DNA of 64,000 nt from Cichorium intybus (lineage: Eukaryota > Streptophyta > Magnoliopsida > Asterales > Asteraceae). The position numbers and the translations under genes were made by a program. The notes under the pieces are model-generated. The model ran no database searches. It saw only the letters and a program-made list of their open reading frames with translations, and was not told where the DNA came from. This document shows positions 51,649-63,339 of this stretch, piece after piece; the stretch's first letter is position 1, and every line of letters begins with the position of its first letter. The DNA lies in NCBI GenBank assembly GCA_023525715.1, contig CM042013.1:69474494-69538493 (forward strand), given 5' to 3'.

Positions 51649-54600
51649 CGTAACGCCCATTTTTGTTTAACGTTAAGATTTACGTTAATTGTTTTAGTTT
51701 TTAGAAGAAAAACAGATAAATTTTATTTAGGAAACAAATTGTAGTTTTAAATCTTGATTATTACGACAAATAATAATATTCTTATAAAAATTAAACTACA
51801 TGTTGGGAGTGGATTATGTCAAATTTGAAAACTTAGGATGTGAACTAAATTAACTTTGGGTTAAATGAAAATAAGTTAAGTAATACAAGGGACCATTCTT
51901 GTAATTTCATGAAGCTTTGATGCAGTTATTTCCTTCTTCCTGGTGATTGACGAGAAGGGAAGGCCAGCTGGGTCTCTCCTCATTTTTTGTTCTTTTTCTT
52001 TTTCCTTTTCGGTTCAGCCCATTCCTTTTGCTAATGGTCCATAATTGGTATTCGTACTCTAGAACATTCATTAGATGTGATCGTAACCCACCTCTCACAT
52101 CTCTCTCTTGCGTGTGCTCCTTCTTCTCGGATATTGTTCCTTGGTTGCTGCTGTCCAAGTCGTGCTGAAAGGGGTGAGCTCTTGTGGTGTGTTGAGGTGT
52201 TCTCAAGTGACTTAGGAGGAGGTTTGCGGCAAAGTGATCGAGTTGTGTCTCGTGTTGTTGAAAGGTATCACTAGTGATTTATTTTCTTTCTTCTAGCCGA
52301 ATCTATCATCACCATCACACACCCATCGTGGTGTGTGGGTGTGTGTATGTGTTCTTGTTGTTCTAAAATGACTTGTATCTGATTCCTAAGGATTAAGATG
52401 TTTATTTCAAGCTCTAATCTTGTGTTCTTGGGGTGGGTTCTCTTGTAGCCGAATTTCTCACATATGCACATCATGTGTGTGTATGTGAGTGTTGTTGTTG
52501 TGAATGGCTCAAATGATCAAATCCTACCCTAAGTATTCTGAGTTGGTGGTTTTATTGGACTTGTCTCAGACCTTTTATGGTCTTAATAAGGTTCTTATTG
52601 GGTTTAGGGTTAACAACCCTAACCTTAATGTTATTGTATGAGAACTATGTAAACTCCCTGTTTTTGGTATCATCTTGTTAAATCCACATTAAATCGTAGG
52701 TATGTCCTTTAAATCCAAGATTTATCTCCCTGAGTTGGTAATTTTGTCTAGTTGTGTGCCTTAAAAGGGTCTGAGTTTATGCAGACCTAAGCCATGTGGA
52801 ATTGCCCATTTCCACTAATTGGTCCAAGTTCTGTCAAATTTGGTCCCCTGTTTTGATAAATTCACTGTAAATTGTACAAAGATCGTTTGGGGGCAAGTCC
52901 AGTGGCCTTAGTTCACTTTTGAAGTCTGGTTTGTCCTTACCAAATTTTAGAATTCAGTTCTTAACCCATTTTGAGCGATTAATATTTCTTTAAGGTGTGG
53001 TTCAGTAGGTGGACTGATTGTATTAGTCAACTTTGAGGATTTTTATTTTGCAAATGGAAAATGAAAGTAAACTGAGGTCAGGCCCTGTGACCTTGTCCTT
53101 GGGTCTATTTTACCCATGATTTTTATTGGATTTTATTTTCAAACTTTCCTTGGTGCAAATCTTGTGATTGTGTCAAAAATCAGCCTTGCTGTACAATTCC
53201 TTTTTGTGGTGATTGTTTTCGTTATGGGTTTTGGGAGATGTAGCGAGGGTTTGGACTTGCCTAAAGCTAACTAAAACACCTAATGATTTCAATGATGATT
53301 ATATAATAATCAAGGGGGTGCATGATAGGACACGGTGCGTCTCGAGAATTGGAGAAATATATAACTCTAAGTAGTTATTTATAAATATAAATCTATTCTA
53401 AGTAATGAATGGTATATGGGTTGTAGGTCGGTGGAAGAAAGATGGTCTCTGAGTACTGCTTTGCTGGTGTAATACCTACTGCTATTTATCAGGTGAGTTT
53501 CTCACTATATTGTTTGGACGTTATATGTGCTTAATTATAATTATGTGTGCTGGTAATATGTTTGTTAATATTATACTTTCCTGTTATAGTTTCTCTTACT
53601 TGGGGACTAGTGTGTAGTCCCATATGGAGAAACTTGGTGTAAATGGCATTTTAGCCATTCTTGGTGAACATAAGGTTGGTGTTAAACCTTATTTGGTGAT
53701 CCTTATGGATAAAACGGTGTTGAAAGTAATGGTGATATTTCTTTGGTGTTGCATGATCTGTAAAGACATGCTTATGGTGATATTTCTTTGGTGTTGCATG
53801 ATCTGTAAAGACATGGTTACGGTGATATTTAATAAAATGGTGAACTGAGCATTATAGGGATGCCCAGCAAAATGTACTAAGCGGTTATGCATGGCTCGAC
53901 GAACCGAGTATGCGCGGCTCAAAATGCTAAGTAGGGGTGAATAATTCAATGTACTGGGTAGAGTAAACTATGTGTTTATTTTACCGTGTTGTATGGTTGT
54001 ATATGTTGTGTAGATGCTGAAACTCACTAAGCTATGCCTATGTGCTTAACCTTTCCCTATTAAATTACTATTTCAGGTTTTACAGGTGGGAACAACGGTA
54101 AAGCATGACGGGTACACCAGTGCTGCTTCTTTTAAACTTTTATATTGAGTTGACTTTATCTAGTTTGACTTCCGCTGCTCGATTAAATTGAAATTGAGTG
54201 TTTATGGAATAATAAAAAAAATTGAGTTGTGAATGTTTATAAATATACGGTGTTTTGACTGACACTATTTTATTATTTATGTTTAAATTGGTTTAAAAAC
54301 TGGGTCGTTACAAGTTGGTATAAGAGCATAGCTTGAGTGAATCAAACTCACTTGGTGGGTTTTGATCTCAAGCTTGAGACTCAAAAGTTTTCTTTAAAAA
54401 TATTTTTACAAGAAATTAAAAGTTGCTTTTCGAGTAAGGGGTTAAATGAACGTTGTAGCGAAGACGCAGTGTGTATCGCCAGCCGACGCCAGTGGGGAAA
54501 TGATTTAAGTGCTTAGTCTTTGTTGATGTTTTCTGATATATGATGTATGTATGCTAGATTGCCTGCTAGAAAACTACATATTGGTGTACAGTTACTTGTT

Positions 54601-55908
54601 GCTTGCTATTGTGAATGAATGCTAGTGTTGATAGGTTGTTTAGGGAAAGCCATTAAGATGTATGTAGTAGGAACTTCCTAGCCTTAGAATACTTGATTTG
54701 GCCTTATTGCATGTTCCTTGTCTGGTTGTTGCCTTAGGGTAGGATCTGCTATTCGAAAGTCTATTTAAAATTTATACCGTATACGACTGCGCATTCACGA
54801 GGCGACTCGTCATCATTGGAGAAAGTCCCGTCTTAGTTAAAGTAGCAGGATTGGGGTGAGAATCGTAGTGTTATAGGAATGTGTAGGTATATGCTTGGTA
54901 GAGGCATATGTGTCTGAATTCTCGGTGAGAAGCGAGTTAGGGACTTCAGGACGGGTCTCGGAACGAACCTGGATAGGTGTGGAAGGTAGTAGTAGAGCTC
55001 CTACTATTGAAAGCACAGGATCCATGTTTGAGTCGAGAATTGGTCAAGAGGAATCCAATGAGCTGAGAGTGTAAACAATTAGCATATTAGATGTGTGTGT
55101 TAATGAAGTGTTGAATGGTGATCTTTGGGTTTAGTGGAAACAACTAGGGTGCTATCGTGGGATTATAGGTGAATAATAATTCCTTTTCTCGATAGTAAAA
55201 TTTAGAAAGTTGGTTCATTCACTATTAAATAGTGAGTGGTATGGATATATTTGTATGTGGTCGTGTCTGTGTTATGTTATTGGTGTTAAACCTTATTTGG
55301 TGATCCTTATGGATAAAACGGTGTTGAAAGTAATGGTGATATTTCTTTGGTGTTGCATGATCTGTAAAGACATGCTTATGGCGATATTTCTTTGGTGTTG
55401 CATGATCTGTAAAGACATGCTTACGGTGATATTTAATAAAATGGTGAACTGAGCATTATACGGATGCCCAACAAAATGTACTGAGCGGATACGCATGGCT
55501 CGACGAACCGAGTGTGCGCGGCTCGAAATGCTAAGTAGGGGTGAATAATTCAATGTACTGGGTAGAGTAAACTATGTGTTTATTTTACCGTTTTGTATGG
55601 TTATATATGTTGTGTAGATGCTGAAACTCACTAAGCTATGTGCTTAACATTTCCCTATTAAATTACTATTTTAGGTTTTACAGGTGGGAACAACGGCTAG
55701 GCATGACGGGTACACACCGGTGCTGCTTGTTTTAAACTTTTATATTGAGTTGACTTTATCTAGTTTGACTTCCGCTGTTGGATTAAATTGAAATTGAGTG
55801 TTCATGGAATAATAAAAAAATTGAGTTGTGAATATTTATAAATATACGGTGTTTTGACTGACACTGTTTTGTTATTTATGTTTAAATTGGTTTAAAAACT
55901 GGGTCGTT

Positions 55909-55911
<3 letters not shown>
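51649..55911 (+). mobile_element. LTR retrotransposon derivative: LTR, PBS, leader, partial LTR
   Basis: The 5' LTR is 51649-54312 (start eroded to CGTAACGCCC, end GGGTCGTTACA). Three bases later comes TGGTATAAGAGC, a primer-binding site for initiator tRNA-Met with one mismatch in TGGTATCAGAGC. About 970 bp of leader follows (54313-55279). Then the last 630 bp of a second LTR (55280-55911) repeats 53678-54312 at about 95% identity. Gag and pol are gone. A GTGATATTTCTTTGGTGTTG pair lies in both LTR copies. The short open frames here are not genes. Confidence 0.85.
54316..54330 (+). other. Primer-binding site (initiator tRNA-Met type)
   Basis: TGGTATAAGAGCATA sits three bases after the LTR end. 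It matches the complement of the plant initiator tRNA-Met 3' end except for A in place of C in TATCAGAGC. It fixes the strand of the element as plus. Confidence 0.75.

Positions 55912-55956
<45 letters not shown>
55912..55956. repeat. (TA)n microsatellite
   Basis: About 22 TA units lie between the LTR derivative and TIR element 2. Confidence 0.97.
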
Positions 55957-55959
<3 letters not shown>

Positions 55960-57060
55960 AGAGGTTCAAACGAGGACAATTAAAAGGTTGAGAACGCGAG
56001 GACAATTCTGGACCAATCATTTCACAAGGGTATAATAGTAATCTTAGTATATCTATATTAATGAATAAAATCAAGATAATTATAAGTTACCTAAAATAAT
56101 AGGATTTGTTATAATTATTTCCTTGAATCTAGCTTTTTTGAATTTTTTTGGTTTTTTTTTTTTTTTTGAATTTTCGTTGGTTTTTTTTTATTATTATTTT
56201 TTTTTGAATTTCCGTCACTGAATTTAGTGCATAACTAGTCGACATTGGCAGTGAAATAAATTCATCAACGAATATTCGTACAGAGATATGTAACATGACA
56301 AATTCGATGTAATTCATTAATCAATATACGTAAATAACATTGGCATTACAGTAAAATTGGCATTACAGTGAATATTCGTCACTGAATTTAGTGAATAAGC
56401 ATTCGATATTGGAATTATAGTAAAATTCATCAATGGACATTCATACATGGGATATGTAACATGACAATTCGATGAAATTCATACATGAATATACGTGAAA
56501 CTGGTTACAAGTTTGCTCTCAATTTTGGTATTCGTCAATGAATACAATGATTTATTATACCAATGAATGCAAAATCTAACAAGTAATCTGATTATTCATC
56601 AATGAATACAATGTTTAGGTATACTAAACCCCTAAATTCATCAATGAATTATGCAAAATCAACAATAAATATGTGTCGTCTTCATGAAAAGCCATATAAC
56701 ATATCAGATTCAAAGCAGTCGCGCCACTTTCAAACAACAATACCCAGAAAATGTGTCGTCTTCATGCCTAGAATACAACTATTCATCAATGAATACAATT
56801 ATTCATCAACAAAAACAAGTATTCATCAATGATTGAGTCCTCTGTTACAGCAGATCGCATTTGATTGACTCCTCCATTACATGAAACAATTAGGTAACAC
56901 CTGCACATTCAATACAAAAAAGTTTTAACATTAAAATTGAAAAGTATACCAGTAAAGATACACATAAAACACAAACTCCGATAACAGTCACTGCATTCAT
57001 CAACGCATAAGCACATTCATCAATGAATAACAAAATAAACGATTCATTTGGACTCATTCA

Positions 57061-57980
57061 TCAATGAATAAGCACATTCATCAATGAACCGTACAAAAGC
57101 TTGGAATGCTTTCGGAAATTCTTGATGACAAACCTCTCCCCCTTTAACACCAAGAAAACATCGATATTTAAATAATAAAAATTAATGTAAACAAAACGTG
57201 TAGAAAGAATGAAGCACCTAGAGAACATGCCACTCGATGAAGCACCAATTACAAGCTTGTTGATGTTGGTTTTTATAATTTCTTGCTTTATTGTGCAAAT
57301 ATAAAAGTCTGGCACACAACATCCAATAAAAAAGACTTAAATCTCATTGGTATTTATATGTTTATGATCTTAGGGTTAATAATTAACTTTGATACAAACT
57401 CTTAAAACTTAAGAGGTATCATGAACCGTATTGCACAAGGTACTACCAAGTAAAGCATAAGAAAACAAAGAACGAGAATGGGATGCATCTAAAAGATGAT
57501 CCGTGTTTTTGTTTTACACACAATCCACAAAAGTTCAAGTTTGTGTTTCGGTTCACAATAGACTTTCTTTGCAATATTATAGATTCATCTACTTATAGAT
57601 TTAGTACAAGAAAAAGTTTAATCTCGAAATTATTGTTATTGTTGCTTCAATTTAAAATCATTTTGTGTTTTCACCATAAATAAACCATGTGTACCAAAAT
57701 CTATCAAGGGCGAAAACGTCATCTCTTGGATCACAAATTCTTTTTTAAGAATAAAAACACCAACATTGCCTATATCACTCGATGAAGCACCAATTACAAG
57801 CACCACTTCGATTTTATAATTATCCATATTGATATAATCAACAAAACTATGTAAAGCTCAAACCTTTCTTTTGGCACACATGTTCTTGAAAGGAAGAAGC
57901 TTTTCGTATGCTTGCCATTCGATTTCCTTCTTGTGAGCAATCACCACATCTTCTCGCACGTGCAAAGCAGGAACAACACC
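57061..57980 (-). pseudogene. Captured fragments of a universal-stress-protein-domain (kinase/U-box type) gene
   Basis: The minus strand 57980-57858 reads VVPALHVREDVVIAHKKEIE, then WQAYEKLLPFKNMCAKRK, followed by a GT donor. It resembles the USP domain of plant U-box and receptor-like cytoplasmic kinases (...LLPYKxxCxRK). Further on, 57310-57200 reads EIIKTNINKLVIGASSSGMF, then SRCF, matching the next USP segment (INKLVIGASS). A second partial copy, VVLVIGASSSDIGN, lies at about 57770-57815. The USP fold binds nucleotides in some members. No kinase or U-box part is here. Stops and AT-rich breaks make it non-coding. Confidence 0.6.
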
Positions 57981-58059
57981 CACTGAACGAAAAAATGTGA
58001 ATTTTTTTAGGGGTTTTGAAATTATTTTAGAACAATTGAAGACGATCGGCGTTACCGTA

Positions 58060-58145
58060 GCTAACAAGATATGTTATTCCATGTGAGGGATTCACCGGAC
58101 CACCATCAGCACCGCCACCATACGCCGGTGAAATGCGATCAGAGC
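58060..58145 (-). pseudogene. Second captured coding-like piece
   Basis: The minus strand reads GSSRRGSDRISPAYGGGADG, then GPVNPSHGITYLVSYGNA, then LQLF and a stop. Gly/Ser-rich coding-like sequence starts in the GC-rich stretch 58070-58310, which contrasts with the surrounding AT-rich DNA. It may be the N-terminal exon of the same captured gene; that is inference. Confidence 0.35.
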
Positions 58146-58611
58146 CACGACGGCTAGAACCGATTAACGAGAGAAAGATTGGAACCATCAGGATGTCTGG
58201 ACGAGAACGTCAACGAGAAGCCGGAGTGATGGTCAGAGTGGTGGTGTGCATCGGCGACTCGGCGTGACAGAGGAAACACCGGTGAGATTTGAGAGAGGAC
58301 GGGAGACGGAGAACGTAAATTTAGGGCATCGCATTGTCAAATATCTAATTTTGAATTTTTGATTTGAGTTTCACAGATTTGATTTCTCAATTTTCCAAAA
58401 TTAAAAAACGTAAATTTAGGAATGATTAGTTAATTACATTAGTAGAATACCTATTATACCCTTATCAGACTTTTATATTTGCACAATGATCCTTTAAATT
58501 TTCTATATTTACATAAACGGCACAATCATTTTAACCCTTGATCTTATAATTTAAATGGCTGAGATTTGTCCTCGCGTTCTCAACCTTTTAATTGTCCTCG
58601 TTTGAACCTAC

Positions 58612-58614
<3 letters not shown>

Positions 58615-58686
<72 letters not shown>
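58615..58686. repeat. (TA)n microsatellite
   Basis: About 36 TA units lie between TIR element 2 and the right arm of the invaded MITE. Confidence 0.97.
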
Positions 58687-58688
<2 letters not shown>

Positions 58689-58858
58689 GGAATTTACCAC
58701 ATTCAAACCATACAAACAGGCCGCACCAAACTGCACCGTATAACACGCTTTAGAGCCTTTGAGCCTTTTGCGGTACGGTCAGTGGTTTCATAAAAACTCA
58801 AACCGCATATGTGGTGCAGTCTGCGGTTTGTCCTTAAACCGCACTGCGTACACCCCTA

Positions 58859-59576
58859 ATCACGATTATAGTGACTCTCTTTGCCACATTTATGGCATGC
58901 ATTTGAACGACATTGACCCTAGTGGGTCTTCCCACATCTGCCACACCGATCGTGGCCCTTTTGTCCCCCTGATCTCGATTCAGTTACCTTGAACTTCTTT
59001 GCTGTTGACTTTGTCTGAATAAGTGCATGTCTCTTCCGTCTCTGCTGCGTCTCCGCTCCAACTCTCAAAATCTAGCAGCTGCTATCATATATGTCAAAGT
59101 CTGGTGTCTAGCGGCTGACACGAACTCTCGGATCTCTGTCTTCAACACAGCTAAATACCGGGTCATCCTCATCTTCTCGGTTGCGACATACACTGGGCAG
59201 AACAACACCTTCTCCATAGATCGAGTGGTTATCTGCGGTACCAAAGTCGTCCTTTATGTAAGGGTCAAGTACTCTATCTCAACCTGAGGAATGTACTCCT
59301 CCCTAAATTAAGCAGTGAACTCTCCCAAGTCATTGCTAAATTAAGCAGTGAACTCTCTCAACCTGAGGAATGTACCAAAGTCGTCCTTTATGTAAGGGTC
59401 AAGTACTCTATCTCAACCTGAGGAATGTACTCCTCCCTAAATTAAGCAGTGAACTCTCCCAAGTCATTTCCTGGCGTTCCTTCGGTGAAAGAAGTCGAAT
59501 GATCTAGCCCCAACAATAATTCGTCAAACCACACAACAGGTTCACGACGAACTGGAAATTTTCGTCCTCGAGGCAT
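58859..59576 (-). pseudogene. Gypsy gag relic with first zinc knuckle
   Basis: From an ATG at 59576 the minus strand reads PRGRKFPVRREPVVWFDELL, then later EEYIPQVEIEYLTLT, MEKVLFCPVYVATEKMRMTR and YLAVLKTEIREFVSAARHQT in shifting frames, a typical plant gypsy gag. Near 58960-58860 come CGRCGKTH and CHKCGKESHYNRD. The final Cys of that knuckle lies beyond the insertion, at about 50743. A 134-bp tandem duplication (59239-59372 and 59373 on) further breaks the frame. With 49381-50744 and 45520-45625 this forms one old element. Confidence 0.8.
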
Positions 59577-60946
59577 AGGTGCTGAAAGCGCCCTCCATCA
59601 CTAATATCCAACGCATGCTAGAAATCACATCATTCCCTCCCTCGAACATGGGAGGCTGGCAAGTATGTGAACATATATTTCCCATGTGAACATATATTTA
59701 AATTATCCATCAACATCAACAAATTCTAATAATCTTTTGTTCGTTCATCAAACCTCATATGCAACCCTTCATAAGTAACTTGTGTACCTTTACACAAAGA
59801 AAGCCAAACATCTAGACATCTTCTCTTAGCTTCATTGTATGCGTCTAGAGTTACTGTAGCAGGCAATAAATTACATACTTGGTTTATCCTGTCACCATAT
59901 CAAGTTTTTTCGGACCAGTTTTATCCAAACAATCGATTTCTAGTCCAAGATCAATATATAACTACTTATTTAATGATAACGCTTAGTAATGTTAGACATT
60001 TCACGCATTATTGAACCGGGTTTTAGTTGATTTATATTTATAAAAATATTAATATCGCTCACTTTTAGTGCCAAGTGTCTTATATGTGTTTTTAGTGAAA
60101 ATACAGGGGTTAAAGTGCAATTTGGAATAAGTTGAGGGAAAAAAGAGGCAAGGTTGCGGATCTAGGAAAGTTAGCGACACTATCCCTTCTAGATAACGCC
60201 ACTAACTCAAGATCAAGTCAATCCGGAGATTTTCAAAATTCAAATCGCGAAGATAGAGGCGGATGAGGAGATAGCGCCGCTATCTTGGAATTTTTAACCT
60301 ATAAACAGCAAACTCCGGTCTGACTTTTGGAGCATCTCGGGGTATCACGAGGGGATCCGATAGGCTTATTTTCGAGGTATTCCGCATTCGGGAATTTCCT
60401 TGATTACTTGATGTTTGGTTTAGGCTCAGGAGAGTAGTTCTTTTGATTTGTTAGCAGTGAACGATTGTTTGGATTGGTTTTGGTTTTAATGAATAAGTTC
60501 TTTTGATTTCATTTTTTTCTAAATTTGCAATCAGATCTTTTTTTTATTTTGGATTTATTGAGTTTCGGTTTGTTCCCACGTGTTATTAGTGTGTCGGCTA
60601 TAAAGTGACATTAAAGTTGGTTTATTTATCGACACAAAGTGACAACTACGAACTCCTTGGTTCAACCCTTACTTACCCTAACTAGTGGAACGTAATGTTT
60701 TTATTTTTGACTTCGACGTATCAGTTAACACCGCTTTAGACATCATGATTAACACCAAACAATGACGTATTCAAAGGCATACTAGTAATAATACTTACAA
60801 AATAAATGACGTCATTATAAATGACGTCATTATAAATGACGTCATTTTCATCGGTTATTTACATTGCAACGCTTGTTAAGGACTACGTAAAGATACGTGG
60901 ATCTCATTTAGATGGAACCTTAACTTCAAAGCCAAGTTAACATATA
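59577..60946 (-). other. Upstream of gag; degraded coding piece; LTR-like DNA
   Basis: The minus strand at 59899-59729 reads YGDRINQVCNLLPATVTLDA, then YNEAKRRCLDVWLSLCKGTQ and VTYEGLHMRFDERTKDY, with a stop after it. It is open and protein-like for about 57 residues, but I cannot name it. 60060-60400 resembles retrotransposon LTR or leader DNA (repeated TAGCGCC(A/G)CTA words). No LTR boundary was found. Confidence 0.35.
60802..60846. repeat. Three tandem copies of a 15-bp unit with TGACGTCA
   Basis: ATAAATGACGTCATT is repeated three times exactly. TGACGTCA is the palindromic core bound by bZIP factors (C-box/CRE). It lies 100 bases before the Stowaway MITE, and no gene is seen nearby. Confidence 0.9.
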
Positions 60947-61202
60947 CTCCCTCCGTCCTAAAATAATAGTCCATGTTTCCTTTATAGTTTGTCCCAAAAT
61001 GTTAGTCCACTTCTAAATATAAATGACATCTTTACCAAAATACCTCTAACTGTAATTCTAACAGCCAACACATCTAGTGTCGGCATTAAATGCAAAGAAA
61101 GGGTAAAACAGTCATTTTGTGGGAAAAAATAAGATGCATTTAATGTTTTCTTAATTTGTGTGTTTTTTGTGTCTGTGGACTATCATTTTGGGACGGAGGT
61201 AG
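60947..61202. mobile_element. Stowaway-type (Tc1/mariner) MITE, TSD TA
   Basis: CTCCCTCCGTCCTAAAATAA at the left is mirrored by TTTTGGGACGGAGG at the right. TA lies on both sides (60945-60946 and 61203-61204). The length is 256 bp. This is the well-known plant Stowaway end sequence. A long TA tract starts right beside it. Confidence 0.9.
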
Positions 61203-61519
<317 letters not shown>

Positions 61520-61721
61520 GATAAAACCACGCTACATATATTATCTATATTTAAATGTAAATTTAAAGTTTCATATTGAAAATCATTTTCTAATATTATA
61601 AATATTAGCTTCAAATTGCCTAAAGGAAATATGATTATCGTCATCTTTTAATTTTTCTAACCTTCTTATTTTAGTTTTTCTTAAAAATAGATTTGATTTG
61701 TTCTCTTTACAATTACCATGA

Positions 61722-62752
61722 GTTAATTAATAAAACGACAATGTTTCCTCATTATAAAATAAAAAGGGTCCAACATGCTTCCCTACCAGTTTTCCGCTTT
61801 GACCAGTGTATTGCCGGGTTGCACCACAAGACTTTTACTGAGCGTTTCAGCCCCAACCTGCCTTGGACAGGTAATACTCAGCAATACTCAGCACAACCTA
61901 GTTTCGTTTCCTACATTAGGTGTATGGACGACAAGCATGGATTTATATGGGGTTTTTCATTTATAATGGAAATAGAGGCTTTATTTTCCAACTCAAGGCA
62001 ATTATAAGGAAAAGAAATGAACTTTATTTATTCATAACTTTCTTACAATAGGAGATTACAAAGAGACATAATACAAAGCTAGAGATTCAAAGCTAGAGAT
62101 TCTTCTGCGACCCTTGTTATGACAAGGGGTCTTTATTTATACTACAATTACTAACTTCATATTATTTTATGCTCCTTGGGACTCCAAGGCCACGTTCTAG
62201 CCTTCATGCCACCTATAAATATACGTATAAATAAATGAAGATAAACATAGGTGGCATGAAGGCTAGAACGTGGCCTTGGAGTCCCAAGGAGCATAAAATA
62301 ATATGAAGTTAGTAATTGTAGTATAAATAAAGACCCCATGTCATAACAAGGGTCACGGAAGAATCTCTAGCTTTGAATCTCTAGCTTTGTATTATTTCTC
62401 TTTGTAATCTCCTCTTGTAAGAAAGTTATGAATAAATAAAGTTCATTTCTTTTCCTTGTAATTGCCTTGAGTTGGAAAATAAAGCCTCTATTTCCATTTT
62501 AAATGAAAAACCCCCCATAAATCCATGTTTGTCGTCCATACACCTAAAGTAGGAAACGAAACTAGGTTGTGCTGAGTATTGCTGAAGGAGCTACAGGGAA
62601 GTTACCTGTCCCAGGCAGGTTGGGGCAAACGCTCGATAAAAGTCTCGTGGTACAACCCGGCAATACACCGGTCAAAGCGGAAAACAGGTACGGAAGCATG
62701 TTGGACCCTTTTTATTTTATAATGAGGAAGCATTGTCGTTTTATTAATTAAC
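61722..62752. repeat. Long inverted repeat (about 500-bp arms, 30-bp spacer)
   Basis: The left arm 61722-62216 and right arm 62247-62752 are reverse complements at roughly 95% by eye. Differences are single bases and one block of about 15 bases present only in the right arm (about 62583-62600). The inner ends are CATGCCACCTAT and ATAGGTGGCATG. The transcript would form a hairpin of about 500 bp. The right arm's outer half has UTR-like AATAAA-rich DNA. No protein domain is seen. It may be a foldback transposon or an inverted gene-fragment pair. Confidence 0.9.
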
Positions 62753-63339
62753 AAAATTCTAGAACGCTTTTTGTTATTAACAAATACATTATTATTATTT
62801 TATTAATTTGATTTCAACAAATTTATGTATCTTAACTGCTTATTTTATTTAGTAACCATAAAACAAAGAGAGAAAGACCAAAAAACATCAAAAAGCGAAA
62901 AAAGTCCATACTTGTTGAAACAAGAAACATAAAAAAAAATGGTTTTATTAGTTCAGTTTCAATTGTCCAAAAAATTGTCCTCTAAATTTCAAAACTCAAG
63001 TCAAAATCTCATATCAATTTACAACAATGCAAAAAAATGGACCATGGTGCAATTTACCATAAGTGCTAATGTTATCATTTTAATGAGATAGCAAAACATT
63101 TTAATTCTCCATTAAAATTAATGGTTTCAAATACTACAACACCATCACAATCTACTACCACAAGGAAACAATACATAAACTTCTAACATATAGAATTTAA
63201 ATCTTCACAAAATCATTTGATTTTATAACATCAACTACTACTTGTTGCTTTGTAGTGAAATTCATCGATAGTTGAATATATCATGCCTTCATCTTCTAGT
63301 GTTCTTATAGATTCCCTGACATAAACCAACATCATAAAT
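62753..63339. other. Intergenic, nothing recognised
   Basis: AT-rich DNA with no supported gene, RNA or repeat boundary. Confidence 0.5.

Larger units (their letters stand above)
55957..58614. mobile_element. TIR element 2 in (TA)n (2.66 kb), with captured gene pieces
   Basis: The left end has GGTTCAAACGAGGACAATTA and further bases to about 56004. These are mirrored at 58566-58607 (CCTCGCGTTCTCAACC ... CCTCGTTTGAACC), about 45 bp nearly perfect. The TIR has an internal direct repeat CGAGGACA. TA repeats flank both sides. From 56260 to 57090 the motif TTCATCAATGAA occurs six times exactly and several times with one change. The right half carries fragments of a host-like gene. No transposase frame was seen. 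Confidence 0.8.

Noticed and set aside
53624..53848. Frame with repeated VIFLWCCMICKDM
   Set aside because: It lies within an LTR and arises from a short tandem repeat. The same artefact appears in the second LTR copy at 55210-55452.
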